Of a stretch of 64,000 nt of DNA, positions 7,121 to 16,433 are shown piece after piece. Made by a program: the position numbers and the translations under genes. This stretch comes from Desulfomicrobium sp. UBA5193 (GTDB lineage: Bacteria; Desulfobacterota; Desulfovibrionia; Desulfovibrionales; Desulfomicrobiaceae): contig DHWB01000004.1 in NCBI GenBank assembly GCA_002412965.1, positions 124,001-188,000 on the forward strand, in the 5' to 3' direction. The notes beneath the pieces are model-generated. The model did no database searches and was not told the origin of the DNA. It saw only the letters and a list, made by a program, of their open reading frames with translations. Position 1 is the stretch's first letter; every line of letters starts with the position of its first letter.

Positions 7121-8383
7121 CTAGAACGTTGTCATGAGGAAGGTCACGACCACGCCGGCCGGGATGAGCAGCAGGCCGGGTACGAGGATGCGCGGCAGGA
7201 GTTTGCCCGGATCCTGGTGGAAGTAGTTGCAGGTCATCAGGTAGCAGATGTGCATCGGCGAGGACATGATGCCCGCGTATCCGGCGTACATCCCGAGGCT
7301 CAGGATCACCGGGATGAGATGGGGCTGGCCTGTGGAATGTGCGAGTCCGAAGAGCAGTGGGAAGGTCGCGCCGACAAAGGCGATGGTCAGGCCGGCCACA
7401 AAACCCACCAGAAAGGGCAGGACGATGGCCATGACGTAGATTGCGCTGCCTCCGCCGAGGGTCTGCGCCAGGACATCCACTACGTGGCCCTGGTGCAGGA
7501 TTTCCTTGAAGATGAAGATGGCGCAGACCACGGCCAAGAGCGTCATGGTGTTGTCCTTGCCCGCCTCCCGCAGCACCGCCGTCCATTTGGCCTGGGCCAT
7601 GAACAGGCTTACACCGGAGGCAAGGATCAGGGCCGCGATGACCCCGTATTCCATGGGCCTGCCTGGCCAGAGCACGGCGCAGAGCCATTCGCCGGCGATG
7701 GATCCGGCGATGGCCGTGAAGAGTGGCAGGCCGCCGAACCAGTCCTGACCGCTCCGGGACTCGGCCGCGATGGAGGGCAGCCGGGGCGCATTTTTCAGGG
7801 CCGGGCGCAGGATCAGAAGCCAGCCCAGGGTTATGGCCACCAGAGGACCGGGCCACAACAGCGCGATGATCCCTGTCACCGGGATGCCCGCCAGGGAGGA
7901 TGCCATGATGAGGCCCGGATACAGGGGCCAGGCCAGCTCCCAGATGTGCCGGAACCAGTAGTTGATGAGGGCCTGGTCCCTTTGGGGGATGGCCAGTTCC
8001 GAGGCCGCCTTTTCGACCATGGGTGCGGAGAAGATGGCCCCGCCGGGCATGGGCAAGAGGCCGATCAGCGCCGGAAAAAAGGCCAGGAGCAGTGAGCGCG
8101 AGCGAATTTGGGCGCGGATGGCGCGCATGAACCGCTCCGACTGGCCGGAAGCCGAATACAGGGCGCTGAAGGTCAGGATGACGGCGATGATGGCGCAGAG
8201 CACAAAGGTCTCTTCGGTCAGCAGCGCATCCGGAATGGCGCCCAGCCAGGCCAGGGGCGAGAGGCCGAAGAGGATCGCCAGCACGAAGCTGCCCGTCAGG
8301 ATGGACAGGCCCAGCCCCAGCTTGAGGCGGATTCCCGCCAGCATGACGGCGAAAACAAGGATGATGGAAAAAATCGCGGTCAT
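7121..8383 (-). CDS. DUF401-family multi-spanning permease
   Basis: 420 residues, strongly hydrophobic throughout with roughly ten to twelve membrane segments. Recognisable DUF401 features are LPMPGGAIFSAPMV (~residues 108-121), NYWFRHIWELAWPLYPG, and SSPMHICYLMTCNYF near the C-terminus. The family belongs to the ion-transporter superfamily of carboxylate permeases, but the substrate is not known. The start codon lies seven bases from a CTAG that bounds a mobile element, and the likely SD (AGGA) overlaps that CTAG. Confidence 0.82.
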   Translation of the reverse strand: MTAIFSIILVFAVMLAGIRLKLGLGLSILTGSFVLAILFGLSPLAWLGAIPDALLTEETFVLCAIIAVILTFSALYSASGQSERFMRAIRAQIRSRSLLLAFFPALIGLLPMPGGAIFSAPMVEKAASELAIPQRDQALINYWFRHIWELAWPLYPGLIMASSLAGIPVTGIIALLWPGPLVAITLGWLLILRPALKNAPRLPSIAAESRSGQDWFGGLPLFTAIAGSIAGEWLCAVLWPGRPMEYGVIAALILASGVSLFMAQAKWTAVLREAGKDNTMTLLAVVCAIFIFKEILHQGHVVDVLAQTLGGGSAIYVMAIVLPFLVGFVAGLTIAFVGATFPLLFGLAHSTGQPHLIPVILSLGMYAGYAGIMSSPMHICYLMTCNYFHQDPGKLLPRILVPGLLLIPAGVVVTFLMTTF

Positions 8384-8389
8384 TGGGTC

Positions 8390-8544
8390 CTAGCTGACTG
8401 TTAAAAAATCAAGAATTCGAAGGCCGTTCAAAAATGGTGAGATGCAAGGAAGCAAAAAAAACAGGACGCGCAGTGTATTACGCATACATAAGCGGTCTGG
8501 TTTTTTTTGCTGACGCAGCAGATCGCCGTTTTTGAGGCGGCCTT

Positions 8545-8548
<4 letters not shown>
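8390..8548 (-). mobile_element. CTAG-bounded MITE-like element, copy 1
   Basis: A 151-base insert (8394-8544) lies between CTAG at 8390-8393 and CTAG at 8545-8548. Read on the minus strand it aligns end to end with copy 2 (9025-9183) with few differences. The inner stem GCAAAAAAAAC (8452-8462) pairs with GTTTTTTTTGC (8500-8510). Relative to copy 2 both stem arms carry matching base changes. The element separates the YchJ-like gene, whose TAG stop is the CTAG, from the DUF401 gene. No transposase is encoded; the short open frames inside are not genes. Confidence 0.8.
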
Positions 8549-9015
<467 letters not shown>

Positions 9016-9024
9016 GGTTGTCTC

Positions 9025-9183
9025 CTAGCAGGCCGTTGAAAAACGGCGATCTGCTGCGTCAGCGAAAAAAGCCAGACCGCTTATGTATGCGCTATACACT
9101 GCGCGCCCTGGCTTTTTTCGCTTCCTTGCATCTCACCATTTTTGAACGGCCTGCGAATTTCGAGTTTTTCAACAGGCAGCTAG
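9025..9183 (+). mobile_element. CTAG-bounded MITE-like element, copy 2
   Basis: A 151-base insert (9029-9179) lies between CTAG at 9025-9028 and CTAG at 9180-9183. The ends are imperfect inverted repeats: CTAGCAGGCCGTTGAAAAAC against CTAGCTGCCTGTTGAAAAAC. Inside, GCGAAAAAAGCCAG (9062-9075) and CTGGCTTTTTTCGC (9108-9121) are perfect complements, giving a long hairpin that could terminate transcription in both directions. It lies in opposite orientation to copy 1, the pair flanking the YchJ-like gene, and splits the NifX-like and YchJ-like genes. Confidence 0.85.
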
Positions 9184-9533
9184 TGCGTGCAGCCTTCGTG
9201 ATTGCAGAGAATGTTCTGGTCCTTGATTTCGCCGTTTGTCCAGCGGGTCAGCACGTCGCGGACTTCGCCTTCGCAGCCGCGAATCACCGTGATGCCATGC
9301 TCCGCCATTTTGTTGATGGCGCCCTGACCGATATTGCCGGCGAGCATGACTGACACGCCCTTGGCCTGCATGGTCACGCCCACGGTGGATTTGCAGCCGC
9401 AACCCGAGGGCGGGAAAAAAGTTTCATCCTCGATGACTTCATTTTTGTCGTTCAAGGTGAAAATGGTGAAGGTCCGTGCGTGGCCGAAATGTTCGTCCAC
9501 GCGGGTTCCAACTGTGGGGATGGCGACTTTCAT
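9180..9533 (-). CDS. NifX/NifB-associated domain protein (dinitrogenase Fe-Mo cofactor family)
   Basis: 117 residues. The family core is visible: MKVAIPTVGTRVDEHFGHAR with the conserved His-Phe-Gly-His, then GVSVMLAGNIGQGAINKMAEHGITVIRG. A GCGC cluster near residue 45 and a C-terminal CNHEGCTH could bind metal. Members bind Fe-S or Fe-Mo-type clusters. No nif genes are in view, so this is a stand-alone accessory protein as is common in sulfate reducers. The TAG stop forms the left CTAG of element copy 2. Confidence 0.85.
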   Translation of the reverse strand: MKVAIPTVGTRVDEHFGHARTFTIFTLNDKNEVIEDETFFPPSGCGCKSTVGVTMQAKGVSVMLAGNIGQGAINKMAEHGITVIRGCEGEVRDVLTRWTNGEIKDQNILCNHEGCTH

Positions 9534-9631
9534 GGGAAAACTCCTTGTTTTTCGAGTCCAAATGCCCCTATGATCGTTTCATGGCTGCGTCAATCAAGGA
9601 CGCGGTCCACCTTTTTCTCGGGAGGAAAAGC

Positions 9632-9943
9632 ATGAGCACAGGCAAGCCCAAACATTATCAGAAATTGCAGGAAATGTATCCGGATTTGATCGGCGCGGCC
9701 GAGGCCCTGGGCAAGACGGCCCAAGAGGCTGGTCCCTTGAGCGAGAAGGAGATGCAGCTCGTCCAGCTCGGCGCCTCCGTGGCCTTGCGCTCCGAAGGCG
9801 CGGTGCGCAGCCATGGCCGCAGGGCCCTGGCGGCTGGAGCCACGGCGGAAGAGGTCCGGCACGCAGTCATTCTCTTGACCAGCACCATAGGATTTCCTAC
9901 GGTCGCTGCGGCTCTGGACTGGCTGGAAAAGGTTCTTGACTGA
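9632..9943 (+). CDS. Carboxymuconolactone decarboxylase-family protein without CxxC
   Basis: 103 residues from the ATG at 9632, chosen because GGGAGGAAAAG directly precedes it. The AhpD/CMD core is recognisable (KEMQLVQLGASVALRSEG, SHGRRALAAGATAEEVRHAVILL). The CxxC of AhpD-type peroxidase partners is absent, since the protein contains no cysteine, so a thiol-based peroxidase role is unlikely. It is divergent from the NifX-like gene. A GC-rich terminator follows at 9975. Confidence 0.75.
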   Translation: MSTGKPKHYQKLQEMYPDLIGAAEALGKTAQEAGPLSEKEMQLVQLGASVALRSEGAVRSHGRRALAAGATAEEVRHAVILLTSTIGFPTVAAALDWLEKVLD

Positions 9944-9974
9944 AGCGGTTGGACCACAACGCGGTTTGATGCAG

Positions 9975-9997
9975 CGGCCCGCAAGGGCCGTTTTTTT
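9975..9997 (+). terminator. Intrinsic terminator
   Basis: CGGCCC, GCAA tetraloop, GGGCCG, then seven T. Perfect 6-bp stem. It lies between the CMD-family gene and ridA, whose GGAGG RBS begins just after the T-run. Confidence 0.9.
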
Positions 9998-10008
9998 ATG
10001 GAGGATAC

Positions 10009-10398
10009 ATGCAGAAATTGGAATTTATCGCCACTGAGAAGGCCCCGGCCGCCGTGGGTCCATATTCCCAGGCCGTGCGCGCCGGGGGATTCGTGTATGT
10101 GAGCGGGCAGCTCGGGCTCGTCCCTGGCTCCGGCCAGTTTGCCGGTCCGGATTTTGAGGCCCAGGCCCGTCAGGCTCTTTCCAACATGGGTGCCATCCTG
10201 TCCGAGGCCGGATGCGTCACGGCGGACATCGTCAGCGTGGACGTGTTCGTGACCGATCTAGGCAACTTCAAGCTGTTCAACGGCATTTACGACGAATTCA
10301 TGGCCGGACACCGGCCGGCCCGCGCCGCCGTGCAGGTCTCGGCCCTGCCTCTGGGCGGGGTGGTCGAAATCAAGTGCGTGGCCCTGTCTCATTCATAA
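10009..10398 (+). CDS. ridA: RidA-family enamine/imine deaminase
   Basis: 129 residues, normal RidA length. It contains KAPAAVGPYSQAVRAGGFVYVSGQLGL (N-terminal strand set), VSVDVFVTDLGNF, and the active-site RPARAAVQVSALPLGGVVEIKCVA. The Arg of RPARAAV is the carboxylate-binding residue. RidA hydrolyses reactive 2-aminoacrylate made by PLP enzymes. GGAGG is 6 bases upstream of the ATG. It is followed after nine bases by the LOG-like gene, probably one transcript. Confidence 0.93.
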   Translation: MQKLEFIATEKAPAAVGPYSQAVRAGGFVYVSGQLGLVPGSGQFAGPDFEAQARQALSNMGAILSEAGCVTADIVSVDVFVTDLGNFKLFNGIYDEFMAGHRPARAAVQVSALPLGGVVEIKCVALSHS

Positions 10399-10407
10399 GG
10401 AAGACTC

Positions 10408-11307
10408 ATGACCAACAAACGAACCCGTCGCTTCGGCGTTTTCCCTTCGGCCAACGAGGACGCCAAGGCCGCACAGCGCCATGTCGATACGCCCCAGTGC
10501 ACATCCCAGTCCTATCGCTTGGCATTTCAGGATCAGGATTTTCTCCTGCGCGAGGAGCTCCGTCCCGTGCGCCTGCAGCTTGAGCTCTTGAAGCCCGAGC
10601 TGACCCTGCAGGAACAGCAGATCGAATCAACTATCGTCATCTACGGCAGCGCCCGGACCATGAATCCCGAAGAGGCCACAATCCGTCTGGAAAAGGTCCT
10701 TGAAGGGCTCAAGAAGAATCCCGATGATTATCTGCTGCAGCAGGAGCTGGCGAGAGCCCGCACGGGTGTGGCCAACAGCCGTTATTACACGGAGGCGCGC
10801 AGGCTGGGGCGGCTCATTTCCGAGAACGTGGACAAGTACAAGCACGTGGTCATCACCGGCGGCGGCTTCGGGGTCATGGGCGCGGCCAATCACGGTGCCC
10901 ATGACGTGGGCGCGAAGAGCATCGGCATGAACATCGTGCTGCCCTTCGAGCAGGAACCCAACCCGTACATCACCCCGGAGCTGAGCTTCCAGTTCCATTA
11001 TTTCGCCATCCGCAAGATGCATCTGCTGATGCGGGCCAAGGCCCTGGTGGCCTTTCCCGGCGGATTCGGGACCATGGACGAGCTCTTCGAGGCCCTGACC
11101 CTGATTCAGACCCAAAAGGTCAAGCCCATCCCGGTCCTGCTCTTTGGCCGGCGCTTCTGGCAGAAGATCATCAACTTCGAGGCGCTGGTCGAGGAAGGCA
11201 CCATCAATGCCGAAGACCTGAGCATCTTTCGCTACGTGGACACGGCGGAGGAAGCCTGGGAGATCATCGCGTCCAGCAACGGCCTGACCACGGCCGGCAA
11301 GCCTTGA
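10408..11307 (+). CDS. LOG-family / TIGR00730 Rossmann-fold protein
   Basis: 299 residues. A ~75-residue N-terminal extension precedes a Rossmann core: IVIYGSARTMNPEEA, VVITGGGFGVMGAANHGAHD, and the family hallmark PGGFGTMDELFEALTLIQT, where Arg/Glu bind nucleotide. Family members are cytokinin-activating phosphoribohydrolases or nucleotide 5'-monophosphate nucleosidases. The extended N-terminus resembles the longer bacterial subfamily. It is likely co-transcribed with ridA (9-base gap). Confidence 0.85.
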   Translation: MTNKRTRRFGVFPSANEDAKAAQRHVDTPQCTSQSYRLAFQDQDFLLREELRPVRLQLELLKPELTLQEQQIESTIVIYGSARTMNPEEATIRLEKVLEGLKKNPDDYLLQQELARARTGVANSRYYTEARRLGRLISENVDKYKHVVITGGGFGVMGAANHGAHDVGAKSIGMNIVLPFEQEPNPYITPELSFQFHYFAIRKMHLLMRAKALVAFPGGFGTMDELFEALTLIQTQKVKPIPVLLFGRRFWQKIINFEALVEEGTINAEDLSIFRYVDTAEEAWEIIASSNGLTTAGKP

Positions 11308-11315
11308 GGGGGAAT

Positions 11316-11394
11316 GGTGAGTAGTGAATGGAAAAATCAAAGAGCGGCTTTCAGCCATCCTCTTGCTTCCACTACTCACCAATAACCATTCACT
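11316..11394. repeat. Nested inverted repeats between convergent genes
   Basis: GGTGAGTAGTG (11316-11326) is complemented by CACTACTCACC (11370-11380), and the overlapping AGTGAATGG (11323-11331) by CCATTCACT (11386-11394). The two right arms are in the same order as the left ones, so the stems are mutually exclusive. There is no T-run. Confidence 0.6.
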
Positions 11395-12010
11395 CTTCCC
11401 CCGCACCAATCGCGGCATGCACGTCGGCGATGATCCGTCCCGACAGCGTACGCATGACCCGGCTCATGGCTTCGACCACTGAGCCGGGATTTTTTTTGGC
11501 GCTGGGTTCGGATTCGCGGTAGGTGCGCTGATAAAGCACGAGGGCCGGCAAGGACTTGGCGCGCAGGTCGAGCAGAGTGATGGTCAGCTCGGCCGTGGCC
11601 AGCCAGCGGTCGTTTTCATCGCGCTCCAGCCATTCCTCGACCATGCCGTCCAGCTGATGGGTGGCGGGCAGGGACGAACCGGGGGCGCTTACGGCCAAAA
11701 AGAGCCCGCTCGCTTGCAGGTCGCGGCGCAGATAGTCCGCCACCAGACTCTGCGGCGTGGCACGCCATTGGTGGTACACGTATTCCTGCCTGCCAAAGGA
11801 CAGATCCCGGTACACGATCTTGGTGGTGTTGAATTCCGGGGCCACGCCGAAACGGCTGACCGCGATGACGGCCTCGGCGGGCTGGCCGGAGATGGCCGGG
11901 GGCTCGTATTCAAGGGTGTAGTAGCGGGTGTCGGGGATCGGCGTGCGAGTCGCGCCGCACCCCGCCAGGACGAGCATCAGGATGAACGGAACAAGAGAAC
12001 GGATGGGCAT
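11390..12010 (-). CDS. ABC-type transport auxiliary lipoprotein (PqiC/YmbA-like)
   Basis: 206 residues. A lipoprotein signal peptide, MPIRSLVPFILMLVLAGC, ends in a lipobox with Cys18. The mature domain has the PqiC/LptE-like pattern: YYTLEY, IAVSRFGVAPEF, QWRATPQSLVADYLRRDLQASG, and a C-terminal amphipathic helix. In Mla/PqiABC-type systems this lipoprotein sits in the outer membrane and works with the MCE protein. It is the last gene of the mlaE-mlaF-mlaD operon, seven bases after mlaD. Confidence 0.82.
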   Translation of the reverse strand: MPIRSLVPFILMLVLAGCGATRTPIPDTRYYTLEYEPPAISGQPAEAVIAVSRFGVAPEFNTTKIVYRDLSFGRQEYVYHQWRATPQSLVADYLRRDLQASGLFLAVSAPGSSLPATHQLDGMVEEWLERDENDRWLATAELTITLLDLRAKSLPALVLYQRTYRESEPSAKKNPGSVVEAMSRVMRTLSGRIIADVHAAIGAGEE

Positions 12011-12017
12011 GGGCTTC

Positions 12018-13031
12018 CTACTCCTCCACTTTGCGCGGGGGCTTGGGTTGACCGAAAATGAGCAGGGACGGCTGGTCTTTTGCGTTCGTGATCAGGGAGT
12101 TCAGGTTGCTTGAGGTCTGCTCCAGGTTTTCGGCGGTGACGGCCAGACGGTCCTGCAACTCCTTGATGGTGGCCTGCATCTCGAACATCGTCGCATGGCT
12201 CTGGGTCATGAAGGCGTCGGCCTTGAGCGCAGTGGTGGCCAGGGCGCCCAAGGTCGTGTCGATGTGCGGCCGGTTGGTGTCGAGGGTGGCTTGCAGTTGG
12301 GCCAGGATGGCGTCCATGCGGGTCAGATCCTCGGTTGCCCGGTCCATCAGGGTGCGCGAGGCGATGACGGTCTGGTCCATGTTCTTGGCGATGGACTCAA
12401 GGCGCTTGGGGTTGGCCGCCGTGTTGATGCTGGCCAGCAGGGTGCGGATGTCGGCGGAGATGGCCCCGAACTGTGCGTCGGTCATGACCTTGTTGGCCGT
12501 GGCGAAGACGGTCAGGGCCTGATCCGAGATGCCCTTGAAGTCGATGGACTGGATCTTCATGGCGATCTCTTCGATTTCCCGGAAAAGTTTTTTAATTTCC
12601 GAAGGCTTGGAAGCGATGACCGTGTGCTCCGGGGTAAAGGTCAGCTTCGGCGAAAGATTCATCGACCTGGCGTTCTGCTTGTCGATTTCCACGAACATGG
12701 CTCCGGTGATGCCGACGTTGGAGAGGGAGGCCACGGTGTCGGCAAAGCGCTTTTCGTCACCCGTGTGCTCGTCGTCGACCAGGATGACGACCTCGATGAG
12801 GTGATAGTCCGGGGCGATGCGGATGGCCTGGACCCTGCCCACGGGCACGCCCCGGTATTTGACCGGGGAGTCGACTCCGAGGCCCTGCACGGACTCATCG
12901 AAATAGGTCACGTAGAGCTCACCTTTGCTCAGAAAGGAAGTCATCCCCAGCCAGATGATGGCCAGAGTGGCCAGGATCAGGCCGGCGGTCATGAACAGAC
13001 CCACGGAGAAATTGACGCGAGCGGAAGCCAT
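12018..13031 (-). CDS. mlaD: MCE-domain substrate-binding protein MlaD
   Basis: 337 residues. An N-terminal signal anchor (FSVGLFMTAGLILATLAIIWLG) is followed by one MCE domain at ~40-120: YFDESVQGLGVDSPVKYRGV, GRVQAIRIAPD and VGITGAMFVEI. A long C-terminal helical/coiled-coil tail with regularly spaced hydrophobics follows (residues ~150-320), longer than E. coli MlaD and more like PqiB/LetB-type needle extensions. It is a periplasmic phospholipid carrier hexamer by family. The start overlaps the mlaF stop by one base (TAATG). Confidence 0.9.
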   Translation of the reverse strand: MASARVNFSVGLFMTAGLILATLAIIWLGMTSFLSKGELYVTYFDESVQGLGVDSPVKYRGVPVGRVQAIRIAPDYHLIEVVILVDDEHTGDEKRFADTVASLSNVGITGAMFVEIDKQNARSMNLSPKLTFTPEHTVIASKPSEIKKLFREIEEIAMKIQSIDFKGISDQALTVFATANKVMTDAQFGAISADIRTLLASINTAANPKRLESIAKNMDQTVIASRTLMDRATEDLTRMDAILAQLQATLDTNRPHIDTTLGALATTALKADAFMTQSHATMFEMQATIKELQDRLAVTAENLEQTSSNLNSLITNAKDQPSLLIFGQPKPPRKVEE

Positions 13032-13789
13032 TATATCTCTATCTCCGGTTGGCGGTTGAAAAATTGACGGACAAAGGGATGCTCGCTGGTGTCTCTGAGC
13101 GTGCGTGGATCGCCTTCGGCGATGATGGATTTGGTTTTTTTGTCAAGCATGACGATCCGTTCCGCGATGGTGTAGATGGAAGAAAGTTCGTGGGTGACCA
13201 CGACAAAGGTCGTGCCCAGAGTCCGGTTCAGGCGCAGGATGAGGGCGTCCAGTTCGGCCGAACTGATCGGGTCCAGGCCGGCCGAGGGCTCGTCCAGAAA
13301 GAGGATTTCCGGGTTTAAAGCCAAGGCCCGGGCGATGGCCGCCCTTTTTTTCATGCCGCCGGACAGCTCCTCCGGAAGGTGGTTTTCGAAACCCTCCAGG
13401 CCGACCTGCCGCAATTTGAGGCGAACCAGGTCCTCCACGGCGGAGCCCTCCAGGGCCGAGTATTCGGTGATGGGCAGGGCCACGTTTTCCCCCAGGGTCA
13501 TGGAGGAGAAGAGGGCGCCGGCTTGATACATGACCCCGATGCGGGCCAGGATCCGCTTGAAAGTGTCCTCGTCGTCGGGGTTCAAGGCCATACCAGCTAT
13601 GGTGATGGTTCCGCTCATGGGTTTGTAAAGGCCCACCAGATGCTTGAGGAGCGTGGATTTTCCGCACCCGCTGCCGCCGAGAATGACGAAAATTTCTCCT
13701 GCCCGGATGTCAAAGTCGAGGCCCTCCATGATGACCACGTCCCCGAAACCCATGGTCAGGCCGCGCACCGAGATGACTGCTTCCGTCAT
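13031..13789 (-). CDS. mlaF: ABC ATPase of Mla-type lipid transporter
   Basis: 252 residues from the ATG at 13789, which overlaps the mlaE stop (ATGA). Walker A is GGSGCGKSTLLKHL, the signature motif is LSGGMKKRAAIARAL, Walker B is ILFLDEPSAGLDP, and the switch His is in VVTHEL. The LSGGM variant (instead of LSGGQ) and the EPSAGLDP Walker B are typical of MlaF. It energises phospholipid movement across the inner membrane with MlaE. The reading frame stays open upstream through mlaE, but homology begins at this ATG. Confidence 0.94.
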   Translation of the reverse strand: MTEAVISVRGLTMGFGDVVIMEGLDFDIRAGEIFVILGGSGCGKSTLLKHLVGLYKPMSGTITIAGMALNPDDEDTFKRILARIGVMYQAGALFSSMTLGENVALPITEYSALEGSAVEDLVRLKLRQVGLEGFENHLPEELSGGMKKRAAIARALALNPEILFLDEPSAGLDPISSAELDALILRLNRTLGTTFVVVTHELSSIYTIAERIVMLDKKTKSIIAEGDPRTLRDTSEHPFVRQFFNRQPEIEI

Positions 13790-14946
13790 GGCCGCCAGTA
13801 CCTCAGGATCACGGCCAGGATCGAGTCCACCAGGACCACGAGAAAGATGCCCGTGACCACTGCGGAGGTCGTGGCCTGGCCGACGCTGGCCGCTCCGCCG
13901 CGCACCTGGTAGCCCTTGAAGCAGCCCACCGTGGCGATGAGCACCGCAAAGATGGCGCTCTTGAACAGACCCCAGTTGATGTCGAAGATGGACAGGGTAT
14001 TCATGGTCTGGGTCATGTACCCGTTTACGGTCAGGTCCAGGGTGGTCACGCCGATCAGGAGCCCTCCGGCGATGGCGAACAGATTGGAAAACATGGCGAG
14101 CAAGGGCACCACCAGGACCGAGGCGATGAGCTTGGGAGCCACCAGAAACAAGGCGGGCTTGAAGCCCATGGTGATGAGGGCGTCCACTTCCTCGGAGACC
14201 TTCATGGTTCCGATCTCGGCGGCAAAGGCCGAGCCAGAGCGTCCGGCCACGATGATGGCCGTCATGATGGGTCCCAGCTCCCGGACCATGGACAGGGCCA
14301 CCAGGGAGGCTACGTAGATGTTGGCTCCAAACTGCTGCAGTTGCACGGCGGACATGAAGGCCATGATGAGGCCAAGCAGGAAGCTGATCAATCCGACAAT
14401 GGGCAGGGCGTCCACGCCCACCTGCTGCATGTACGTGATCGTGTCCCCCAGCCGGAGACGGCCAGGATGACGCAGCAGGGAGAGGACGGTCACGGTGACC
14501 TCGCCCACGAAGTTGACGTGCGACGTGGCCTGATCCACGACATTCATGGTCTTCACGCCAAAGCGGGTCATGAAATCCGGTTTCGCCCGTTTGATCGGGC
14601 CTGGGATCGGGGGTTCGTCCAGGCGCAGAAAGGCCAGCAGATCCCGGACAGGTTCCGGTGTCCCCTGCAATTTCAGGCTGCTGTTCTGCTCCGCGGCCAT
14701 GCGTTGCAGCCGCATGATTACCAGGGCACCGCAATCATCCATGCGCGTGACCTCGCTCAAGTCGGCGCGGATCTCTTTGGGGACAGGTCGCTCGACAAGG
14801 GCCAGCTGATTCAGGATGTCCGGGGTCGTGTGCAGATTGAGCACGCCGCGAAGATCTATGCACAGGGTGTCCGGCTGATTGCGTATGGTGAGGGTGGCGG
14901 TGCTTGTCATGACGTTTTCGGCGGTGTGCGCCGTGTGCATTGCCAT
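13786..14946 (-). CDS. mlaE: MlaE permease with N-terminal STAS domain
   Basis: 386 residues. Residues ~15-110 form a STAS domain (LCIDLRGVLNLHTTPDIL, RADLSEVTRMDDCGALVI). Residues ~125-386 are the MlaE permease with about five membrane helices and the conserved VRELGPIMTAIIVAGRSGSAFAAEIGTMKVSEEVDAL segment. Fusion of STAS to MlaE replaces the separate MlaB subunit of E. coli. It is first in the operon. The start is either 14946 or the Met at 14910; neither has a strong SD. Confidence 0.92.
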   Translation of the reverse strand: MAMHTAHTAENVMTSTATLTIRNQPDTLCIDLRGVLNLHTTPDILNQLALVERPVPKEIRADLSEVTRMDDCGALVIMRLQRMAAEQNSSLKLQGTPEPVRDLLAFLRLDEPPIPGPIKRAKPDFMTRFGVKTMNVVDQATSHVNFVGEVTVTVLSLLRHPGRLRLGDTITYMQQVGVDALPIVGLISFLLGLIMAFMSAVQLQQFGANIYVASLVALSMVRELGPIMTAIIVAGRSGSAFAAEIGTMKVSEEVDALITMGFKPALFLVAPKLIASVLVVPLLAMFSNLFAIAGGLLIGVTTLDLTVNGYMTQTMNTLSIFDINWGLFKSAIFAVLIATVGCFKGYQVRGGAASVGQATTSAVVTGIFLVVLVDSILAVILRYWRP

Positions 14947-15129
14947 AGCTCAGGGGCACGGCCCCGTCTACCGCGTATGCTGCGTCTTGCGGCTATTATG
15001 ACCGAATTCTCGATCTTGAATAGAAGGCCGGTCTATGCGATGGTAACTTTTTGGAGAGGCGCTCTTCATTGCGAGACCGTTCTCCTGACCATGCCGCCGT
15101 CGCGGCGAACATATAACCGGAAGATGTAC

Positions 15130-16278
15130 ATGATCGTGCGTTTTTTTTGTCTCCTGACCATGCTCATTCTTGGATTCGCGGCTCCTCTCCGCGCCCAGTC
15201 CCTGCAAGCCATTCCGGATTCCCTGTACTCTGGACTTGAATATCTCCTGACAGTTCCGAAGGGGAATGCGGACATCGCTCCTGAGCAGCTGTCCGAAATC
15301 ATAGCCTTTGTCGCTTCCACCGCGCCGGACACCAGCATGTCCATGCAGGACCGGGACAAGGCCTCGGGGGGCTTTCACGCCTTTACCTTGCGCGGCGATC
15401 TGAAACGGGTCGCGGACTACGTATATAATCCGGACATCCCTGTTTATGTGACCATGCCTTCCTCGGTGCGCGAGCAGGAATGGCTTGATCCGGCCACCGG
15501 ACAAGCCCTCAAGCTGCTTCCCCAGGCCTTGGAGAAGGGCAGCACGTTTCTGGTGCGCGGCTCGGAGCGGGAAACCATCACCCCCGACGCCAATACGGGC
15601 GGTTATTACGCCTACCAGCAGGATCGGGCCGTGACCGTGTTTCAGGGTCCGACCGGCCCGGTGCTCGTTTCCGTGGGTTGCCAGGAGAAACCCTCCGATA
15701 TCGGCAGGAAGGGATGCGTGGTCGGGGATGATGCCAACTGGAATTATCTCTATTCCGACGAGACCGGACTGACCAAGACCGGACTGGGCTGGGTCGATTC
15801 CTACATGTACGATGCCCACTCGATTCTCGTTTTCGTCACCGACACCAAGGCCGGAATCGTGCACGTCGGATCCTTCAAATGGCTGAATGCCGGCTGGGCC
15901 AAGGTCAACATGGTCAAGCAGATGCATATCATCAACGGCATCAAGCGTTTTGCTTCGGATTTCAAGGCCGTACTCGAATCTCCGCGTCTGCCCAAGGCGC
16001 AGGATCTGGCGACCCTGCATCGCGAACTGGAGGCGGACAGCGCGGAGAACCTGCGGCAGAGGGTGGCCCCGTATCTTGCAGCCTTACTCCAGTCCGGCGA
16101 CTCCGAGGTCTCTTCAGCGCCGTTCAAGAAGCTGCTGGCCTCGGGCGAGTATTTGCAGAACATGGGGCAAAAGGAGATGGTCAAGGTCGTGCTCAAGGAA
16201 TTCCTGAAGCAGCGCCTTGGCAGGCAGAGCCTGATCCAGGTAGCCCAGGTCGGGCAACAGGCCACGCCACAGCCCTGA
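15130..16278 (+). CDS. Exported protein of unknown family
   Basis: About 382 residues. The ATG at 15130 is chosen because GGAAG lies six bases before it; an in-frame ATG two codons earlier is possible. A signal peptide, MIVRFFCLLTMLILGFAAPLRAQ, predicts export to the periplasm. The mature part has no motif I recognise. It contains VADYVYNPDIPVYVTMPSSVR, a region with two cysteines (SVGCQEKPSDIGRKGCVVG), and a helical C-terminal third. It is divergent from the mla operon, so shared control is possible. It is probably a lineage-restricted envelope protein. Confidence 0.65.
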   Translation: MIVRFFCLLTMLILGFAAPLRAQSLQAIPDSLYSGLEYLLTVPKGNADIAPEQLSEIIAFVASTAPDTSMSMQDRDKASGGFHAFTLRGDLKRVADYVYNPDIPVYVTMPSSVREQEWLDPATGQALKLLPQALEKGSTFLVRGSERETITPDANTGGYYAYQQDRAVTVFQGPTGPVLVSVGCQEKPSDIGRKGCVVGDDANWNYLYSDETGLTKTGLGWVDSYMYDAHSILVFVTDTKAGIVHVGSFKWLNAGWAKVNMVKQMHIINGIKRFASDFKAVLESPRLPKAQDLATLHRELEADSAENLRQRVAPYLAALLQSGDSEVSSAPFKKLLASGEYLQNMGQKEMVKVVLKEFLKQRLGRQSLIQVAQVGQQATPQP

Positions 16279-16433
16279 TGTCCTGCCAATTCCAATAAAT
16301 CTCGTGGCCTGCGGGATTACGGGAGCGTCATGAACAGCATCGCGGCCCTTGGATTCTGTCTTGTGGTCAATGTTCACCCATCCGGTCCAGACCGGCGGCA
16401 CGTGTTTGCGTTGCGCCGGACAGGTCTGCGCGG

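Noticed and set aside
14341..15129. Long N-terminal extension of the exported protein through the mlaE gene
   Set aside because: The region is antisense to a certain mlaE; a signal peptide and SD place the true start near 15130.
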